From Flavobacteriaceae bacterium (lineage in GTDB: Bacteria; Bacteroidota; Bacteroidia; Flavobacteriales; Flavobacteriaceae), in assembly GCA_002401385.1 (NCBI GenBank), contig NVSY01000009.1, positions 49,608 through 59,202 on the forward strand: a DNA stretch of 9,595 nucleotides, in the 5' to 3' direction. Below, piece after piece: positions 1 through 6,300 of the stretch; the stretch's first letter is position 1; every line of letters begins with the position of its first letter. The notes beneath the pieces are model-generated. The model saw only the letters and a list, made by a program, of their open reading frames with translations. It had not been told where the DNA came from and did not search any database. The position numbers and the translations under genes are program-made.

Positions 1-320
1 TCTCCTTCTTTAATTGCAAGGATACGCTCGCCTGTTTCAGTATTCTTTACATAAATATGACGTTTGTTGTTCTCGTCCTTTTCTCTATAGGACAAATACC
101 GACCATTTGGAGAAAATTTAAAGGTACTTTGTTTGGGTTTTCTAAAATAATCCGCTACAGAATATTTGAAAGTTCCTTTTTCTAGCAAAGCCAATTCATC
201 CAATGCTTCTTTAGTTGAAGGAAGAGTGATGTCTCCAGGTAAACTTTTTTTTGCTTCTTGTGCAACACTATTAATACTGATTATTAAAAGGGCAGCTATT
301 CCCAAAACTAGTTTTTTCAT
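1..320 (-). CDS. S9-family (prolyl oligopeptidase-type) secreted peptidase, N-terminal part
   Basis: The first 106 codons of a minus-strand gene that leaves the window at position 1. The ATG at 318-320 opens a classical signal peptide: MKK, a hydrophobic stretch over residues 4-16, and a likely signal peptidase I site after SVA (residue 20). The mature start reads FKYSVADYFRKPKQSTFKF, followed by SPNGRYLSYR and HIYVKNTETGE. This is the start of the WD40-like beta-propeller that precedes the alpha/beta-hydrolase domain in S9 peptidases, with its typical 'SPxGxYL' blade motif. Family members cleave short, often proline-containing peptides. Here the enzyme would act in the periplasm or outside the cell. 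The Ser-Asp-His triad lies outside the window, so activity cannot be judged. A candidate promoter lies about 136 bp upstream, giving a long leader. Family assignment is fairly sure from the N-terminus alone; substrate is unknown. Confidence 0.82.
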   Translation of the reverse strand, partial: MKKLVLGIAALLIISINSVAQEAKKSLPGDITLPSTKEALDELALLEKGTFKYSVADYFRKPKQSTFKFSPNGRYLSYREKDENNKRHIYVKNTETGERILAIKEG

Positions 321-388
321 CGTAGTAGTTTTTATAAAAAATTAATAAAAAAAGATATATTTCCAAGTTGGATTCTTATTCAAACGAT

Positions 389-415
389 TGTTAAGTAGTG
401 TTAAGCTGTGCTAAT
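389..415. repeat. Three 7-mer direct repeats with 10-bp period in peptidase leader
   Basis: TGTTAAG occurs at 389-395 and again at 399-405, and a degenerate copy TGCTAAT sits at 409-415. The starts are exactly 10 bp apart, about one helical turn, so all copies face the same side of the DNA. Such spacing is typical of binding sites for dimeric or tandem-binding regulators. The block lies between the candidate promoter (456-484) and the S9 peptidase start at 320, inside the predicted leader. The role is inference only; AT-rich DNA can produce this by chance. Confidence 0.35.
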
Positions 416-455
416 AGTTATTGTGAAACTCATAAACACCTTATCTACAGACGCT

Positions 456-484
456 CAAAGATACAATAATTATAAATTCCTAAA
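456..484 (-). promoter_or_regulatory. Candidate Bacteroidota promoter for the S9 peptidase
   Basis: Read on the minus strand, TATCTTTG (456-463) matches the Bacteroidota -7 consensus TAnnTTTG exactly. A TTTA (481-484), close to the -33 TTTG, lies 17 bp upstream, which is within the usual spacing. Transcription would start near 450, leaving a leader of about 130 nt before the ATG at 320. Confidence 0.5.
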
Positions 485-583
485 TGTGATGGTTTTTTTT
501 TGGGAACTATTGAACAAACACTTTCTATATCCAAAAACAACTTCTTACATTTTTCATAGAATCCTCAAGCCACTTCTGCCACA

Positions 584-871
584 TTATAGAAACGACCACA
601 ATAGAAAAATTAGAAATAGAATGTTGACAATTAAACAAAATGTTTTTACATACCTGTGCATTGGCATTTTTCTAAAATTCAATGCTATTGACAGAATAGT
701 CATCAACAAGAGCATACTATTGAGTGTCGCTATATTATGAAATCCCAAGCTCCTATCAAGAAAATAAACAAGTCTATCTACTTGATTGTCAATCTTGTTA
801 AAGGTGAATATCCACAAAGAAAAATAATATAAATTTAGAGCGGTTACAATAAATATGTAGGCTTTTTTCAT
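584..871 (-). CDS. Uncharacterised small membrane protein (95 aa, three predicted helices)
   Basis: I do not recognise this protein. The start is taken at the ATG at 869-871 (MKKAYIFIVT); a reading six codons longer would need a TTG start at 889 and is less likely. Three hydrophobic stretches suggest membrane helices at about residues 3-24, 46-65 and 76-94. A loop of charged residues (KIDNQVDR) lies between helices 1 and 2, and a basic one (RKMPMHRYVK) between helices 2 and 3, so the segments fit the positive-inside rule with that second loop cytoplasmic. No catalytic motif or lipobox is seen. No Shine-Dalgarno sequence precedes it, as is usual in this phylum. It stands alone, with gaps of more than 250 bp on both sides. 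The regular hydrophobic/basic pattern supports a real gene, but the reading is unproven. Confidence 0.55.
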   Translation of the reverse strand: MKKAYIFIVTALNLYYFSLWIFTFNKIDNQVDRLVYFLDRSLGFHNIATLNSMLLLMTILSIALNFRKMPMHRYVKTFCLIVNILFLIFLLWSFL

Positions 872-1124
872 GTGTTTAAAATTTTGCAATTAATTAAAAA
901 TATTTCAAAATTTGAGACCCTATGTAAGCACTCGTTACACTCGTTCTCACTTGAATTTATTTTAATCATACCCTTGGATGTATTTTTTGATTAAAAAAAT
1001 TCATGTTCGTTTAATAATATTTTGGTCTTTACGAATGGTGTGTTTATAATTCCAACACATTGTTCCTTGGATTAATAGCACGTTTTAAAGATACAGCCTT
1101 TAAACTAAGAAAGCAACCAACACA
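872..1124. other. AT-rich intergenic region without a gene
   Basis: No convincing coding sequence on either strand. It holds a short tandem repeat, CACTCGTT at 929-936 and 938-945, and two copies of CCAACACATT at 1052-1061 and 1117-1126, the second overlapping the stop end of the next gene. An AT-only inverted repeat (attttttgattaaaaaaat) lies near 979-997. No clear terminator with a T-tract or strong -7 element is visible for either neighbour. Confidence 0.5.
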
Positions 1125-1517
1125 TTACTTCGATAATTTCTCTTGCAACAATTGATGTTTTTTAAGTATTTTATCTTGTTGATAGCCTTTTATAAGAAAA
1201 GAAATCCCTGTTGTGATCATAATTCCACCTATCAATATCGAAAATAAAAACACCATCAATCCTAGAATTAATAGGGCTATTCCATAGATTTTATTTTGAA
1301 TAGGTTTTGTTGAACCATTTTCTGTTCTAGAGTTTCCTGCGGCATGTAAATTTAACTCTAGCTTCCGTGTTGCTTCTAGTTCATCTTTGATAAAATCTTG
1401 ACATGTACCTTCAAATGATGGCTTCTCTTTTGTTAAACTACAAAGCAGGCCAGTTTTATAATTCAATACTCGTTTGCTACAAATAGAGCAGAACTCTAAT
1501 CTTTCTTTTAAATTCAT
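1125..1517 (-). CDS. Small C4-cysteine N-terminal, C-terminal membrane-anchored protein (130 aa)
   Basis: Start taken at ATG 1515-1517 (MNLKERLEFCSICSK); the longer reading to 1547 uses GTG and lies between the candidate promoter and this ATG. Four cysteines, C10, C13, C26 and C39, form C-x2-C-x12-C-x12-C, a spacing that could bind one zinc ion. The cysteine part ends near FEGTCQDF (35-42). A polar linker follows (43-75), then a hydrophobic stretch at about 78-110 (one long helix or a short hairpin), then a basic, coiled-coil-prone tail (KILKKHQLLQEKLSK). I recall similar short proteins with 'CSxC...G(L/I)xCxLT...C' motifs in flavobacteria, but no function that I can name. The layout suggests a cytoplasmic zinc-ribbon-like head held at the membrane. 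It has its own candidate promoter at 1546-1600, so it is probably monocistronic. Confidence 0.75.
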   Translation of the reverse strand: MNLKERLEFCSICSKRVLNYKTGLLCSLTKEKPSFEGTCQDFIKDELEATRKLELNLHAAGNSRTENGSTKPIQNKIYGIALLILGLMVFLFSILIGGIMITTGISFLIKGYQQDKILKKHQLLQEKLSK

Positions 1518-1545
1518 TTTTTTTCTAATTAGTAGTGTGAACAAC

Positions 1546-1600
1546 ACTCCTCAAATATACAAAACAACAGTATATAGCATACTAACAAAAAAGTATTTTA
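1546..1600 (-). promoter_or_regulatory. Candidate promoter block A (upstream of the C4 membrane protein)
   Basis: On the minus strand TATATTTG (1552-1559) is a perfect TAnnTTTG -7 element, 34 bp before the ATG at 1517. A TTTG at 1586-1589 is a possible -33 element, but its 26-bp spacing is longer than usual. The block also contains AGTATGCTA (complement of 1575-1583) and a T-run, and it closely resembles block B at 2769-2820. Confidence 0.55.
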
Positions 1601-1713
1601 TATTCCAAATTTAAGTCAACTGCGCAGCCCTTCCCTTTTCGCTCATTACTTTTCGCTATTCCCTAAAAACTAATTAATCTATCAAATCTCAAGTATCGTT
1701 TAGCTAAATATCT

Positions 1714-2703
1714 TTAGTCCATTGGGCTGTCTACATTCATCTTTATCACTATTTTACCTTTATGTTTACCCTTACCAAAATACTGTATTAATCTTGGAAT
1801 ATCTTCAAATAAATAAGGACCATCTATAATGCTCTTAATTTTTTTCTGTTTAAATAGTTCCATAAAATAATCCAACTCTTTGTTTTGCTGTAAACCTACT
1901 AGTTGGAATTGTTTAGCCGAGAATAAGGATATTATTTTACCCCAAAGAACTACTGAAAATAACTTCGTTAACTGTCCGCCTATGGTAACATAGTTCCCTT
2001 TATCTTTTAAAACTCGTTTATATGCAAATACAGATTGGTTTGTTTTACAATCAAGAACTAAATCATAGGCTACATTTTCTTGCGTGAAATTTGTAATCTT
2101 ATAATCAATGACAGTATCAAAACCAACAGATTTCATTAGCTCAAGTTTTTCGGAAGAGTCAACACCTGTTACGTGGCAACCATAGACTTTTGCTATTTGG
2201 ACTGCAAATAAACCAACACCACCTCCACCTCCATTAATTAAAATTTTTTGATTTTTTTTTATCTGACCAATATCTTTTAATGCTTGTAATGCAAGAGCAA
2301 AAGCATGAGGAACGGTTGTCGCCTCTTCAAAACTTAATTCCTTCGTTTTTTTTACTACTGATTTTTCATTCACGCAAATGTATTCTGCAAACGTTCCAAA
2401 TCCAAATTCTGAGATATCACCAAAAACGGCATCTCCAATTTTTAATTCATCTACTACCCCACCAATCCGCTCAATAACTCCGGAGAATTCAATCCCTGGG
2501 ATATTCTTTTTAGGTTTCAGTAGTCCAAACATCATACGGTATAATAGTGGTTTACCACTTACCAAATTCCAATCATAATCATTTATAGCAGTGGCATAAA
2601 TTTTTATTAGAACTTCATTGTCTTTTGGTATTGGTATTTCTACTTCTCCGATTTTAAGTACTTTTTCTGGGGCTCCGTAATTCTCAAATATAATAGCTTT
2701 CAT
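1714..2703 (-). CDS. Zinc-independent MDR oxidoreductase (quinone reductase / NAD(P)-dependent alcohol dehydrogenase family)
   Basis: Medium-chain dehydrogenase/reductase of 329 aa, the usual length for the zinc-free quinone-oxidoreductase branch. The N-terminal GroES-like domain (about 1-120) opens with MKAIIFENYGAPEKVL and contains PGIEFSGVIERIG (69-81) and KIGDAVFG (88-95). The Rossmann domain (about 125-260) has the dinucleotide-binding motif NGGGGGVG (157-164) and the following helix AVQIAKVYG. The usual catalytic-zinc cysteine near residue 40 is replaced (TAINDYDW, 38-45), and the four-cysteine structural zinc lobe is absent. It should therefore use NADPH or NADH to reduce quinones, enones or similar carbonyls in the cytosol; the exact substrate cannot be read from the sequence. 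The ATG at 2701-2703 is the natural family start. It lies downstream of recG on the same strand, but a 207-bp gap with its own candidate promoter argues for separate transcription. No clear terminator follows; the 3' gap has a repeated AGCGAAAAG read on the minus strand (about 1634-1664). Confidence 0.9.
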   Translation of the reverse strand: MKAIIFENYGAPEKVLKIGEVEIPIPKDNEVLIKIYATAINDYDWNLVSGKPLLYRMMFGLLKPKKNIPGIEFSGVIERIGGVVDELKIGDAVFGDISEFGFGTFAEYICVNEKSVVKKTKELSFEEATTVPHAFALALQALKDIGQIKKNQKILINGGGGGVGLFAVQIAKVYGCHVTGVDSSEKLELMKSVGFDTVIDYKITNFTQENVAYDLVLDCKTNQSVFAYKRVLKDKGNYVTIGGQLTKLFSVVLWGKIISLFSAKQFQLVGLQQNKELDYFMELFKQKKIKSIIDGPYLFEDIPRLIQYFGKGKHKGKIVIKMNVDSPMD

Positions 2704-2768
2704 TACTTAAACATATTTAGATAAATAGATGCATTTCTCTAACTTAATTAGCTAGATAGGCGTAGGTT

Positions 2769-2820
2769 ACTCCATCAAATATACAAAACCAATTAGCATA
2801 CTCGTAAAAAAATATTTTTA
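2769..2820 (-). promoter_or_regulatory. Candidate promoter block B (upstream of the MDR oxidoreductase)
   Basis: On the minus strand TATATTTG (2776-2783) is an exact TAnnTTTG -7 element. The 13-mer TTTTGTATATTTG and AGTATGCTA (complement of 2794-2802), preceded by a T-rich run, are shared with block A at 1546-1600, differing mainly by a 5-bp indel. Transcription would start around 2770, giving a leader of about 65 nt. Confidence 0.55.
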
Positions 2821-2869
2821 ATAAAAATTATAGTTAAAACACGCTCCTTTGTCCCTGTCATTAACCGCT

Positions 2870-2897
2870 AACAACGAGCAACCAACAACGAGCAACC
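2870..2897. repeat. Two tandem copies of a 14-bp repeat just after recG
   Basis: AACAACGAGCAACC occurs at 2870-2883 and again, identically, at 2884-2897, and a third copy begins (AACAA) at 2898. It sits 13 bp beyond the end of the recG stop codon. On the minus-strand transcript it reads GGTTGCTCGTTGTT twice. It does not form a hairpin, so it is not a standard terminator. Confidence 0.8.
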
Positions 2898-2910
2898 AAC
2901 AATAATAAAA

Positions 2911-5016
2911 CTAACTAATATTACTCCACAATGTACTATTCTTTGCCAAATGCTGATACGTATTCGAAATCATTTTATGCTCCGGTTTGGCAAGGTTAGG
3001 ATCCTCGTTTAGTAAATGAATCGCTTCTGCACGGACTAGGGTAAGCACTTCGGCATCTTTTATTATATCGGCAATTTTTAAATCGAGGACGCCACTTTGT
3101 TGTTTTCCCATTAAGTTTCCGGGACCACGGAGTTTGAGATCTACTTCGGCAATTTTAAAACCATCGGAGGTATCTACCATAGTTTTCAAACGGACTTTAG
3201 AATCTGCAGAGAGTTTAAAGCCGCTCATTAGAATACAAAAACTTTGGTCAGCACCACGTCCTACTCTACCTCTTAGCTGATGGAGTTGTGACAATCCAAA
3301 ACGTTCAGAGCTCTCGACAATCATAATAGAAGCATTGGGTACGTTTACCCCAACTTCTATCACGGTAGTGGCCACCATTATATGTGTTTCGCCTTTTATA
3401 AAACGGTTCATTTCATATTCTTTGTCGGCGGGTTTCATTTTTCCGTGTACAATGCTAATTTGGAATTTAGGCAAAGGAAATTCACGAACAATACTTTCAT
3501 AACCGTCCATCAAATCTTTATAATCCATGGCTTCGGACTCGTTAATCAAAGGATATACTACATATACTTGACGTCCTTTGGCTATTTCCTCCTTCATAAA
3601 TTTAAACACGCTCAGTCTATTACTATCGTATCTGTGTGCGGTCTTAATTTCCTTTCTACCTGGCGGTAACTCATCAATCACAGAAATATCTAAGTCACCA
3701 TACATACTCATGGCCAATGTTCTAGGAATTGGCGTGGCCGTCATCACCAAAATATGAGGAGGTAACTCGTTTTTCTGCCACAATTTAGAGCGTTGTTCCA
3801 CTCCAAAACGGTGTTGTTCATCAATAATGGCAAAACCAAGATTTTTAAACTGTACTTTATCTTCTAATAAAGCATGGGTTCCTATTAAAATGTCCAAGGA
3901 TCCGTCTAGTAAAGCTTCATGAATCACACGACGTTCTTTTGTTTTACTGGAGCCAGTTAATAACTTCACCGAAATGGGTAATTCTCCCAACTGTTCTACA
4001 ATGGAATGAAAATGTTGAATGGCTAAGATTTCCGTAGGTGCCATTAAGGCTGCTTGGAAACCGTTATCTATGGCCATTAGCATACTCAACAAGGCAACAA
4101 TAGTTTTTCCAGACCCTACATCGCCTTGCAACAACCGGTTCATCTGCGCATTGGATCCAACATCTTTTCTAATTTCTTTTAACACCCGTTTCTGGGCATT
4201 GGTCAACGCAAAAGGGAGTCCGTTTTTATAGAAATCATTAAAATTGCTTCCTATTTTATCAAAAACATAGCCTTTGATTCGTGATTTACGAACCATTTTT
4301 TTTCTAATAAGCTGTAGTTGCACATAAAAAAGCTCTTCAAAAACCAATCGCTGTTGTGCACGCGTTAGTAAGTCCTGCGATTTTGGAAAATGTATATTAA
4401 ATAAGGCTTCCGATTTTGACAGCAAGCCATTTTCGTTGATCATTTGTTCTGACAACGATTCTCTAAACCTACCTTTGGTTTCTAAAAACAATTGCTGCAT
4501 CATTTTTACCAATACACGATTGGTGATGCCTTTATTACTCAATTTATCGGTAGACGGATAAATAGGTTGCATCAGAATCTGTCCGCTTTTTTGATGTACG
4601 GATAGCAATTCCATTTCTGGATGTGCCATTGAAAATTTGGTCCCGTATAAATTTGTTTTTCCAAACAAAACATAAGGTTCGTTTACCTTAATATTGTCTT
4701 TTATCCATTTTGCAGCTCGAAACCACACCAATTCTATCGTGCCAGTACCATCGGTAAAGGTAGCAACCAGTCTAGAACCACGTTTTTGCTTCACGGATTT
4801 AAAGCCAGTAATCTTCCCCACCAACTGAATTTCCGATGCGTTTTGCTGTAAATTTGCTATTTTATAAAACTGTGTTTTATCGATGTATCTGTTTGGAAAA
4901 AAACTAATTAAATCACCAAAAGTACGAATACCAAGTTCGCTTTTAAGCAAAACGGCACGTACTGGACCTACACCTGTTAGGTACGCAATCGATGTATTGA
5001 GGTTATATTGTGGCAT
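2911..5016 (-). CDS. recG: ATP-dependent DNA helicase RecG
   Basis: RecG, 701 aa, full length for the family. It is the branched-DNA translocase that regresses stalled replication forks and processes Holliday junctions and R-loops. The N-terminal wedge/OB-fold region spans about 1-250, opening with the typical YLTGVGPVRAVLL (12-24) and including the OB strands around 62-120. Superfamily 2 motor motifs follow in order: Walker A GDVGSGKT (298-305), MAPTEILA (325-332), IGTHALL (378-384), DEQH (399-402), TATPIPRT (426-433), VATTVIEVGVNVPNA (548-562) and QLHQLRGRVGRG (577-588). The RecG-specific C-terminal part has DLKLRGPGNLMGKQQSG (626-642). No key residue is missing. The ATG at 5014-5016 fits the conserved N-terminus. 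It is divergent from the rRNA methyltransferase gene 73 bp away. The stop at 2911-2913 is followed by a tandem repeat rather than a clear terminator. Confidence 0.97.
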   Translation of the reverse strand: MPQYNLNTSIAYLTGVGPVRAVLLKSELGIRTFGDLISFFPNRYIDKTQFYKIANLQQNASEIQLVGKITGFKSVKQKRGSRLVATFTDGTGTIELVWFRAAKWIKDNIKVNEPYVLFGKTNLYGTKFSMAHPEMELLSVHQKSGQILMQPIYPSTDKLSNKGITNRVLVKMMQQLFLETKGRFRESLSEQMINENGLLSKSEALFNIHFPKSQDLLTRAQQRLVFEELFYVQLQLIRKKMVRKSRIKGYVFDKIGSNFNDFYKNGLPFALTNAQKRVLKEIRKDVGSNAQMNRLLQGDVGSGKTIVALLSMLMAIDNGFQAALMAPTEILAIQHFHSIVEQLGELPISVKLLTGSSKTKERRVIHEALLDGSLDILIGTHALLEDKVQFKNLGFAIIDEQHRFGVEQRSKLWQKNELPPHILVMTATPIPRTLAMSMYGDLDISVIDELPPGRKEIKTAHRYDSNRLSVFKFMKEEIAKGRQVYVVYPLINESEAMDYKDLMDGYESIVREFPLPKFQISIVHGKMKPADKEYEMNRFIKGETHIMVATTVIEVGVNVPNASIMIVESSERFGLSQLHQLRGRVGRGADQSFCILMSGFKLSADSKVRLKTMVDTSDGFKIAEVDLKLRGPGNLMGKQQSGVLDLKIADIIKDAEVLTLVRAEAIHLLNEDPNLAKPEHKMISNTYQHLAKNSTLWSNIS

Positions 5017-5033
5017 CAGTGATAATTAGGTTA

Positions 5034-5041
5034 CGAAGATA
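5034..5041 (-). promoter_or_regulatory. Candidate -7 element for recG
   Basis: On the minus strand TATCTTCG differs at one base from TAnnTTTG and lies 17 bp before the recG ATG, implying a very short leader. No convincing -33 TTTG is seen at the usual distance. Confidence 0.35.
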
Positions 5042-5063
5042 GTAAATGCTTGGAATTCTTTAC

Positions 5064-5071
5064 TACCTTTG
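5064..5071 (+). promoter_or_regulatory. Candidate -7 element for the rRNA methyltransferase operon
   Basis: TACCTTTG is an exact TAnnTTTG match, 18 bp before the ATG at 5090, so the transcript would start only about 12 nt before the gene. The -33 element is not recognisable. The element lies 22 bp from the opposing recG -7 element, so the two polymerases would compete for this short region. Confidence 0.5.
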
Positions 5072-5089
5072 CAGCTCAAAAAATAATAC

Positions 5090-6298
5090 ATGCGATTACA
5101 TAAGAATTTAGTTATTACTGTGGTGAATTCCTTAAAGTTGATATTTATCGAAGAGGAGTATGCTGGGAAGGTAGTAGAAAAAGCGTTAAAAATAAACAAA
5201 AAGTGGGGCGCACGCGATAGAAAATTCATTGCGGAAACCATTTACGATATAGTACGATGGAAACGTTTGTACAACGAAATAGCAGGAACTAAGAATCACT
5301 TTACCAACGATAATTTATGGAAATTAGTCGCTGTTTGGGCGGTATTACATGACGTTGAATTACCGGAATGGCAACATTTTTACGGAACACCTTTACGTAG
5401 AATCAAAGGGAGGTTTAACGAATTGCAAAAAGACCGTGTATTTAAAGAGTCTATTCCAGATTGGATGGATGAAATATGCGTGAAAGAATTAGGAGAGAAA
5501 AAATGGTCTAAGGAAATTACTGCTTTGAATCAACAAGCCAGTGTAATAGTTCGTACCAACTCTTTAAAAGTAACCAAGATTGCCTTGCAAAAAGAATTTG
5601 CACAATTGGAAATACACACCAGTTTTGTTCCTGGAAAAACTCATGCCTTACAATTAGACAAACGTGCCAATGTATTTGTAACGGATGCCTTTAAAAAAGG
5701 ATTCTTTGAGGTACAGGATGCATCTTCTCAATTAGTTGCTCCGTATTTGAACGTTGAACCAGGAATGCGTGTGATTGATACATGTGCAGGTGCAGGTGGA
5801 AAAACCTTGCATTTGGCAGCATTGATGCAAAATAAAGGGCAGATTATTGCCTTGGACATCTACGAGCATAAGCTGAGACAACTAAAAAAACGTGCCAAAC
5901 GTAATGGTGCTCATAATATTACAACACGTGCTATTAATTCTACCAAAGACATCAAAAAATTATACAATACTGCAGACCGTGTATTGATAGATGCCCCTTG
6001 TAGTGGAATTGGAGTGTTGAAAAGAAATCCAGACTCTAAATGGAAATTGAAAGCGGAGTTTCTAGACAAAATCAAAGAAACGCAATCGGAAATCTTGAAT
6101 AATTATTCAAAAATGCTGAAAGTGGATGGTCAAATGGTCTATGCTACTTGTTCTATATTACCTTCAGAAAACGAATTACAAATAGGGAAATTCTTATCGG
6201 AAAACACCAATTTTGAATTAATTTCAGATCATAAAGTCTCTCCAGCTGAATCTGGTTACGACGGATTTTACATGGCCTTATTAAAAAGAGTTGAATAG
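5090..6298 (+). CDS. rsmB: RsmB/NOP-family class I SAM-dependent RNA m5C methyltransferase
   Basis: A 402-aa cytosolic rRNA cytosine-C5 methyltransferase of the RsmB/NOP2 (NSUN) type, expected to methylate 16S rRNA (C967 in E. coli numbering). The N-terminal ~130 residues resemble the NusB-like domain of RsmB (ARDRKFIAETIYDIVRWKR, 41-59). The Rossmann methyltransferase domain has the SAM-binding motif DTCAGAGGKTLHLAA (230-244) and the acidic SAM-ribose strand ALDIYEHK (254-261). Both conserved cysteines are present: C304 in DAPCSGIGVLKRNPD (301-315) and the predicted catalytic nucleophile C354 in YATCSILPSENE (351-362). Length is slightly below E. coli RsmB (429 aa). The ATG at 5090 gives the conserved MRLHKNLV start. 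The gene is divergent from recG and ends 2 bp before the endonuclease gene, so the two are probably one transcript. The exact target base is assigned by family only; a paralogous specificity is possible. Confidence 0.9.
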   Translation: MRLHKNLVITVVNSLKLIFIEEEYAGKVVEKALKINKKWGARDRKFIAETIYDIVRWKRLYNEIAGTKNHFTNDNLWKLVAVWAVLHDVELPEWQHFYGTPLRRIKGRFNELQKDRVFKESIPDWMDEICVKELGEKKWSKEITALNQQASVIVRTNSLKVTKIALQKEFAQLEIHTSFVPGKTHALQLDKRANVFVTDAFKKGFFEVQDASSQLVAPYLNVEPGMRVIDTCAGAGGKTLHLAALMQNKGQIIALDIYEHKLRQLKKRAKRNGAHNITTRAINSTKDIKKLYNTADRVLIDAPCSGIGVLKRNPDSKWKLKAEFLDKIKETQSEILNNYSKMLKVDGQMVYATCSILPSENELQIGKFLSENTNFELISDHKVSPAESGYDGFYMALLKRVE

Positions 6299-6300
6299 GT

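Noticed and set aside
408..740. 110-codon open frame on the plus strand
   Set aside because: It overlaps the better-supported membrane protein gene on the other strand and the peptidase promoter region, and has no recognisable domain.
872..889. N-terminal extension of the small membrane protein
   Set aside because: It depends on a TTG start; the ATG at 871 begins a typical MKK membrane-protein N-terminus.
979..997. AT-only inverted repeat as a terminator
   Set aside because: The stem contains only A and T and would be unstable; it does not directly follow a gene end.
1518..1547. N-terminal extension of the C4 protein to a GTG at 1547
   Set aside because: The ATG at 1517 is better placed, 34 bp after the -7 element, and gives a compact start before the first cysteine pair.
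2870..2897. Tandem 14-mers as a CRISPR array
   Set aside because: Units are contiguous with no spacers and far too short to be CRISPR repeats.
5026..5241. 71-codon open frame on the minus strand
   Set aside because: It lies antisense to the conserved start of the rRNA methyltransferase and across its promoter.
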